Positions 57,625 to 64,000 of a stretch of 64,000 nt of DNA are shown piece by piece. Position numbers and translations under genes: made by a program. Origin of the DNA: Macrostomum hystrix (Eukaryota; Platyhelminthes; Macrostomidae); contig CATNEN010000039.1 in the NCBI GenBank assembly GCA_950097015.1, positions 10,324,001 through 10,388,000 on the forward strand, written 5' to 3'. The notes below the pieces were generated by a model. It saw nothing but the letters and a program-made list of their open reading frames with translations, did no database searches and had not been told where the DNA came from. Within the stretch, counting starts at the first letter, position 1. Each line of letters begins with the position of its first letter.

Positions 57625-58294
57625 GCTGACAGCTCGCCTCCGGTCTGCGACTGACGGGCCGAGTATTTCAACTGGACAGATGCCTCCACGACAGCTCGAT
57701 TTTGTCGGGGAAGCCGGACGGTGGGCGCTGTTTTATCCCCTTCCCACGGTTCGGGGGGACGAATGGCTGAGAGGCTTTGGATTCGCTGGCCAACCAGAGG
57801 AATCTCCAGTACCCAAGCTACAAGGAGCCTCTAATGCAATGCGAACGTCTCTGCCGTACTACTAGTCAGTAGGAGAGTCAGGATTGATTGCTGCGGCAAG
57901 GAATCCGGTTAATTAGTCAGGCAAACGAACACCCGCTATGCTCCTATTATCCTCTGTGTTAAAGCCGGCAAAGGATAGTCGCAGTTAAATACCTGACCAA
58001 CCATATGGACCAGAAAACAATTTTGCTCCAATTTTACAACCAAACGCGCCGATGACAATGGAAGGGTCAGCACAGAAAACTTTATCATAATTGGCAGTTG
58101 GGTACGCAAAAAAGATTAATAAATTGTAAAGCCTTTCAGACTTGCCTCAGCTAGCCTAACCTATTGTTTCAGCCGGCCCCTAATACTTCTTTCAAGAGTG
58201 TCAACGGACGAAAACAGAAAACAAACAATACAGAATAATCATCGCTTTGTTTTCTGTTCCTGATCTGTTCTCTGCACAGATTTTTGTGGTTACC

Positions 58295-61200
58295 ATGGCG
58301 ACCGGCCTTGCCCGACTCGGCAGCCGGGTGAAAGCTGCTTTAAAGGTGCCTGGCAGCTGTGGCGGTCACCAGAGGATGTACTCTGCGGACGATAGTAGCG
58401 CGGCAGCGGAGAACGCTGCAGAAACTGCTGAATCGAATGATCACATGGCCGAGACTCGAACCAAGGACCGGCAAGAAAAGATGGACGATCAGGATGGCCG
58501 AAACTTAACCGACGAAAATGAGACAGACTCCACCGTGATGCTGTCGCTGATGCACTTCGCCGATTCCACCACCGCTCACGGGTTCTCACGCCTGGTGGCC
58601 ACCACAGGCCGAGCGGGAAACACCATGTGGACATTGTTCCTGATGGCTGCCTACTCGTTCCTCTGCTACCACACCACCACCCTGGTGCTGAAGTTCATGA
58701 GCCACCCGGTGTCCACCAGCCTGATCGCTGAGCTGCCGTTTGAGTTCCCGGACATTTACCTGTGCAGCGCCAACCCGGTGGGCTACAGCCGCATCACCAA
58801 GTCCATCATGAACACGGCCGCCTATGCCTACCTGTACGATGCGAACCTCACAGGCTACAAGGACAGGCTGCAGCGGGATGTGACGAATAACTCGGCGGCG
58901 CAAGTCAGTCTGGACATTCGGGCGGCCTGGCTCGACTGGCAGTCCAAGATCATGTCCTCCAGGGTCAACCTGTCACTCGGTGAGGGAGAAAGGAATGCGC
59001 TATTTCTTGCTTTTGTGACGTTATTAAGTGCCATGAGTTACATAAAATCAACGGACAAAAATACAGTAAACTTGGAAGTGAATATATTCCTCTGATTTTC
59101 ATTGCAGACCTACTGACCAGCTGCCGCATCTCGCTGCAGGGCCAGGAGTTCACAGGTAACTTCACCTCGGCACTGACCTACAGTCAGAACCTGGAGGAGG
59201 TACGGAAGCCTTGCTTGATGTGGTCGGAAGCCCGGACCCTCATGAGGAACATCTCCGTCGCCATATCCGACCTGGTGCCAAATCTGAACCACGCGAGGTG
59301 CCTGCACAACTCAAGCCTCAACATCAGCCTAATCAAGCCTTTACTAGGCAAGTACTTTTACCTTTCATCTAGAGACACTTTATTTTCGGCCCGATGTCTC
59401 ACTTAAGTCTAGTTTTGGCAAAAAGTGTCTTACAGGCAATTTACAAATATTCCAATCACTCAGGTGTGCCGGCAATGCTTGACAACAGCTTCATAATAGG
59501 TAGTGTGCTGCAGGGCCCGTTCTGCTTTCACAGATCGGCAAATAGCAGCAGCGGCCTGGACATTAACTACTGCGGCGTGCCCTTCTGCAGTGAGTGCCTA
59601 AACATTCATTAGTCTAGCAGAACTGCAATAAGAGTGTACGAGCACCTGAATCAATCAATGCATGCCGCACACTCCAACAGGTAAGCAGGACAACAATCTG
59701 GCCAACTGCTCATCGCGCAACTCTGGCGGCACCTCGGTGAGCACGGCCTACATGGGTTCGGTGCGGACCTCCCGCTCCGGCAAGCCCTGCCTGGCCTGGG
59801 AGTCGCTGGTCAACGGCAGTCTGAGCACCCGATTCCGGAACCTGAACCCGACGCTCCAGTTCCGGGTGTTCCTGCCAGACCCCGAGCCAGTCGCCAACGT
59901 CGGCAGCAGCTGTCGCGGCGCCGCAGTAATGTTCAAGGACAACAACAGCAGCGTTCCTGGCTGGCAGCCGATAAGCAGCCTCATCGTTGACAGCGACGTT
60001 GAGCATGAGTCCTGGTGTATAGTTGAGAAGACTAATTATAACAACATCACTCTAGAGGGCTGTCCAGTTCCAGATTGCTGTAAGTTCTGGCCAAGGACCA
60101 CTAGGAATTACATATATAAGTAGTCCAGTTAAGTTAGGTAGTTAGTTGAGTAGTCCTTGGTTCTGGTTCTGACAGAAAATGGTTCTGGCTAGAAGCTAGG
60201 TAAACTTTCTTACACAATGCAACGAGCGTCATCAGTATTATGCCCAACTTTCAGCCACGTCGCTGAAGTGCATCTCCGGCCTGCTGCACCAGAAGTACGG
60301 CGCGCAGGTGCTGTCGAAGCTTGTCGGACCCAGCCTGGACGTCGGCCTGCTCGACTGCAGCTTCGGCAGTCGCAAGTGCACTTCAGCCGACTTCACGGCG
60401 CTGCACCATCCGTACTACGGCGCCTGCCACCGGTTCAACAGCGGTCCGTTCATCCGCGACCTGACGCCGATGCAGCGCGGACTCCGACCACTCAGCATGA
60501 AGCTGTTCGCCGACGATCACGACTACCTGGGCAACCGACGGTCGGACACGTTCACGGCCGTGCGCGCAGTGATGGGCGGGCCCTACAACACCGGAGAGAG
60601 CAGCGAGCCGGCCGGCTTCAACCTGTTCGTGATGCCTCCGGGCGCCTTCCCGGGCACCGCGCACGCCATTCCCATCTACACCGGAGCCCGGTCCACAGTT
60701 CGCATGAGCTACAGCGTCAGCACCGACAGCACGACGAGGGGCGACTGCAATCCGCTGGAGTCCACCATCGACTACAGCATCCACAGCTGGGACCCGACGG
60801 TGCTGCGTTCCAGGAGTGAGCAGAGCTTCAGCTCTCTGGACTCCTACTTCTTGTGAGTTTCGTCAGTTCTGAATGTCAGATAGGCTAGACAATGTCTTTC
60901 GTTACAGCTTTTAGTAAGTACTTGATGGCATATGTTCTTATGTACGAGACGTTTCTAGACGTGTTGCTATAGAGGCTTTTACAGGGCAATGTTAGTTGTC
61001 CTTGTCACCAAGGTCTTTGACAAGAATCGCTGAAATCCTCGACGATGATGATGTCGGACGGCTTTGCAAGTTAGTTCATTGTGAAGGGCCGATAATTTTG
61101 AACAATATGGTGGACTTTCAAGAGAATCGGCCATTCGGTTTGGGAGCTGTCTTGAAGTAGACATACCCCCGGAGACATTTTGACGTTGCTCTGGTCGGTG

Positions 61201-62578
61201 AAATTAGCTTCTAGTATTGGAAAACGTTCGTTGTGACGTCTTTATAATTGTAACCGTGAATATTAGCATCAGAGTTAAGCTCCAATGACATTCCAAATAA
61301 CATGTCTGAGTTACTAATTTACATCCAGCCAGTTCAACAGCAGCTGGTCCTTCGTGAGCAACCAAGAGTCGTGCGCAAACTTGGCAGTCGTCGATGAGTT
61401 CATAAAGCGTTGCAACTGCCTGCCCTACTCGTTGCCCATCCCGACAAAGTACCGCGACATTCAGTACTGCTTCTATCTGAAGAGCTCAAACATGACCGAC
61501 ATTATGGACCTGCAAAAGCGAGAGGACTGCGCAATGGGCCTGTTTGATAGGATCGAAGCCCTGATGGAGATGTTTTGGACTCGCTGTCAGGCCAACTGCA
61601 AGATACCTAGCTATGCGCTGAGATTGGTTTGTTTAACTTTTACTGTTCTAATCAACTCTGCATTTAAAAAAGCGCAAAAATGACAGAAAGAGAGGCAACT
61701 TTTCATTATAATCTCAAGTGGGTTATTAGTAGCAGAGCGGTTATCGCCTCTTGCACCAATGTCCCTGAGCTCGATTCCGCAGCGAGGCCACAATTAGTTG
61801 GGGCGCAGCCGCGGAGAGAAGGCTTGGGGGCTTGCCGTGCAATTTACACCATTGAGGGCCAACCTCCAAAGTACAATGAAAGTGTACACTGCCTGACGAT
61901 GAGAAATTCAGGGCAGATGTACACACCTGTGTGAGCGCACGCCTGCGTACGGTATCTGTGTGCGTGTGTTCTCAGGAGTCAGCGAAATGGTCAAAATTGC
62001 CTCCTCGCTGGCAGCGTGTCTTGTGTCACAAAATGATTTGCCATTGCCCGCAGCCCTCCTGCAATTATTAATTTTTAATTGATTATTACTTGCAGACAAC
62101 GCAGCCCTGGCCGGACACGTCGCACGCAGCCTACAATGCGACGCTGCAGTCGCTGACCTCTCTGATCGGATTCCCCAAGCAGGTGAGCCCCGACCAAGGC
62201 CTGAGCATGCTCTACTATTCTTACCTGCAGGGAGAGCAGCTGATGCAGCCCAGCTCGGTGGAGCGGTTCGGCCAGTCGCTGGCAATGCGGGAGGCGGCCC
62301 GCAGCAACCTGGCGTGGATCCGGGTCGAGGCCGAGTACCCGACCGGGTCGGGCAGCTCGCAGACTGACGGCTATCCGATCGAGAACCTCATGGCCGAGCT
62401 TGGCGGCATCCTGGGTCTCTACTGCGGCGTCTCCGTGCTGACCATCTGCGAGCTGATGGACCTGGCGGGCCGCCTGCTGCTCCGCGCGGCGATGAGGTCC
62501 CTGCGTAGCCGTGGCAGAGTCGGCGGCGTCGACGCTACCTCTAGCGATCTGCAGAAGGTGGCTTCGTCAGCTCTGTAG
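58295..62578 (+). CDS. DEG/ENaC-family sodium channel subunit, seven exons
   Basis: Two-membrane-pass cation channel subunit of the degenerin/epithelial sodium channel family. Exons 58295-58979, 59108-59347, 59464-59589, 59681-60079, 60255-60852, 61329-61626 and 62096-62578 join with consistent phases to 942 aa. ATG has a strong context (ACCATGG). Cytoplasmic gating motif HG at residues 95-96; TM1 about 111-134; FPDIYLCSANP at 151-161 after TM1, as in the family. A large Cys-rich, glycosylated ectodomain includes CNCLPYSLP. TM2 is about 878-910 with selectivity-filter GVS at 893-895 (family GXS). The ligand or gating mode (proton, peptide, mechanical) cannot be read. Intron 2 starts GCAAGT, not GT. 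Introns 5 and 6 contain transposable elements. Confidence 0.93.
60965..61160 (-). mobile_element. Foldback element family, copy D (truncated), in ENaC intron 5
   Basis: One arm at 61004-61047 (TCACCAAGGTCTTTGACAAG and onward to CCTCGACGATG), then GTCGGACGGCTTTGCAAG and CGGCCATTCGGTTTGGGAG, in the same orientation as copy C. The second arm is missing. Confidence 0.65.
61716..62090 (+). mobile_element. tRNA-derived SINE, family 1, copy 3, filling ENaC intron 6
   Basis: Starts with TAGTAGCAGAGCGG (A-box region, 61727-61740) and has the B-box GAGCTCGATTCC at 61767-61778. Its body aligns along nearly its full length with the copy at 4.95-5.32 kb. It occupies about 80% of intron 6 (61627-62095). 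Its AT-rich tail ends only a few bases before the TTGCAG acceptor of the last exon. Confidence 0.8.
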
Positions 62579-63115
62579 GCCACTTGGCTTTTTTCAACGC
62601 CACTTAAAAGCTTATGTAGCACTCCACCGCTTTGAGAAAATGAAACCTGTCAATTTATTGCTTATCCTGAAGCTTCTCTGAACTTGGTCAATATGTCTCT
62701 TGGCCCACAGCGACCTGACCTGGAGCTGGTTCAGTTTAGGTAGGTCCTTAACAAGTACTTAAGAAAAGCTATGTTTCGTGAAGTTTCTGTTTGCTTACCA
62801 TTAATCCTTGTGTAATTCAGTTTTGACTTTACGCGCGTCACACATCACTATTAGATCGTTAGGACACTTTTAAGACTTTTTAAAGCAAAATCATCTACTG
62901 CGTTTTTCCACCGTGAGTCTTAAGATTTCGTCTCTATGAGCTTACAGCTGAGCAATTTTCTTTCTGAATTTGTCATTCTAATTCCGATCCATTTTTGAGC
63001 GGCGTGTGTACAGACTGTGTACAGTTGCTTTGTCCGTGGACTTCGGGTGGCGAAGCATACGCTAAATTATTTATGTATTAGCTGATGCTGATTCTTATTC
63101 GTCAGCTAAGTGAAC
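62579..63115. other. Downstream of ENaC gene; no further gene recognised
   Basis: Presumed 3' UTR and AT-rich intergenic DNA. I find no AATAAA within 300 bp of the stop. Confidence 0.4.
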
Positions 63116-63119
63116 TCAA

Positions 63120-63230
63120 GCAGAAAAACATTAAGTGTGTTGCTAAAGGATATCGACTCTTTCCCATTGTGTGAGAATTCGAACCGACGACCTCTCGCTC
63201 AAAGTCTCAAGCTCTAACCAATGGTCTACA
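63120..63230 (-). mobile_element. tRNA-related SINE, family 2, head fragment
   Basis: On the reverse strand the segment reads like a tRNA: TAGACCATTGGTTAGAGC as A-box region and GGTTCGAATTCTC as B-box. It is followed by the block also found beside the 63.6-kb copy (plus-strand TTGCTAAAGGATA here, TTGCTAAAGTATA there). The rest of the element is not recognised. A genuine tRNA gene is not supported, as the acceptor ends do not pair. Confidence 0.5.
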
Positions 63231-63629
63231 AGCTCCTTAACTCATTCAAAGCATCTGGACATGAGTTGGTATGTGAATGTAAGATCCGTTGATCGACATT
63301 TTTATAATGTTTTGTTTACAAAAAATTTTCTAGAAGAAAAGAATTTGAATATTAATAAATAAAACGCCAAATAAGGCATTATTTTACGTTTTTAAGCATC
63401 AGTTAATGTGAAAATTTTATATGCCAATTTTTTTAACGTTAATTGAAGTCGACGCAGTCATATGAAAACATGCTCGTTTATGAGCACAGCAAAAAGGCTA
63501 TTTTTAATTCATTAGTGTGATGATAACATGAGTATGCCCTACTGCTTGTTAACCTAAGTAAACATTTCAATCGCGAATTCTCTGTCCTATAACAATGATT
63601 ATTTGATAATACGCTCGTACCTGCCCCTA
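63231..63629. other. No gene recognised
   Basis: AT-rich unique DNA between the two family 2 SINE copies, including AATAAATAAA near 63353. No coding structure. Confidence 0.5.
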
Positions 63630-63880
63630 GTGGGCCAGATGTGCAGCCGACAGCACAGCCGCAGATATTGCGCGACGCATCTGAAGGCTGCGTACGGCTG
63701 TTCAGTCCATGGACTGGGTGGACGCCACACCCACCCATTTAACAACTGGGTGAACTGAAGCAATGCAGAGTTACGTGTCTTGCTAAAGTATACAATTTGT
63801 CCCAGTGGAGTCAGGAATGGAACCAACGACGCTCTAATTATGAGGCTACAACCAATTTGGTCTACTATGCCGTCCGTCCG
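63630..63880 (-). mobile_element. tRNA-related SINE, family 2, copy 2
   Basis: About 250 bp. Left part matches 52660-52800. The right part holds GTGTCTTGCTAAAGTATACA and, reversed, GGTTCCATTCCTGACTCC as a degenerate B-box and TAGACCAAATTGGTTG as an A-box-like stretch. It is the most complete copy of this family in the window. Confidence 0.65.
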
Positions 63881-64000
63881 GCTGTCTGTACTGTCTGTCC
63901 GAGCTACTAGTAACTAAAGCTATACTTGCAGTTGCCATGAGTTGACAAATCAGATTAGCTCTACAATCAGCTAATTGACTCAACTGACGGGCGTGAGAAT

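Noticed and set aside
57518-57865. 115-codon plus-strand frame
   Set aside because: It is antisense to the better supported PDZRN first exon, whose donor GTGAGTTC and phase match the next exon.
59348-59353. Alternative GT donor at GTACTT for ENaC exon 2
   Set aside because: It would put exon 3 in the wrong frame. The GCAAGT donor keeps the frame.
63150-63225. Possible functional tRNA gene on the minus strand
   Set aside because: A- and B-box-like motifs are present, but the acceptor stem ends do not pair. The adjoining block is shared with the SINE at 63.6 kb.

Overview
This is metazoan nuclear DNA. Five of the genes belong to animal families: a prohormone convertase 2, a DEG/ENaC channel, a PDZRN-type scaffold, a cluster of BIR-domain IAP genes and a C-type lectin. 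Several genes have spliceosomal introns with clear GT/AG borders. There are polyQ/CAG tracts, tRNA-derived SINEs and an extreme load of minisatellites; summing the array spans gives about 37% of the window. GC-rich, intron-poor coding islands in AT-rich, repeat-packed DNA would suit a free-living flatworm or another lophotrochozoan, but the sequence alone does not fix the species.

Layout. 1-2.4 kb: minisatellites. 3.0-3.9 kb (-): a small single-pass membrane protein with a polyQ tail. 4.95-5.3 kb: a SINE. 6.3-6.6 kb: a 17-bp array. 7.45-15.38 kb: a giant 20-bp-monomer satellite with higher-order structure, interrupted by an island (9.0-9.9 kb) holding a 101-aa membrane protein gene (-). 17.2-20.1 kb (+): three-exon mitochondrial malate dehydrogenase with both introns filled by minisatellites. 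22.5-23.3 kb (-): a frameshifted BIR/IAP remnant. 23.5-25.6 kb: two more arrays. 25.7-26.1 kb: a foldback element. 26.3-27.1 kb (-): a secreted PAN-like plus C-type lectin protein. 27.7-28.5 kb: a SINE and a foldback element. 28.7-34.8 kb: two IAP genes in inverted orientation around a 3.3 kb 34-bp array. 36.6-38.5 kb (-): intronless PC2. 41.4-57.6 kb (-): seven-exon PDZRN3/4-like scaffold lacking the RING end, its introns packed with minisatellites. 58.3-62.6 kb (+): seven-exon DEG/ENaC channel with a SINE and a foldback element in its last two introns. 63.1-63.9 kb: copies of a second SINE family.

The genes are unrelated metazoan single genes, not an operon. PDZRN and the ENaC gene are divergently arranged with start codons about 670 bp apart. 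The three BIR loci within 12 kb look like a local gene cluster. I see no prokaryotic-type system. The most unusual things are structural: a sharply bounded, almost identical 457-bp BIR tract shared by inverted IAP paralogues, minisatellites that abut or contain splice sites, a minisatellite whose monomer matches a SINE B-box region, and a previously unnamed (to me) foldback element family.
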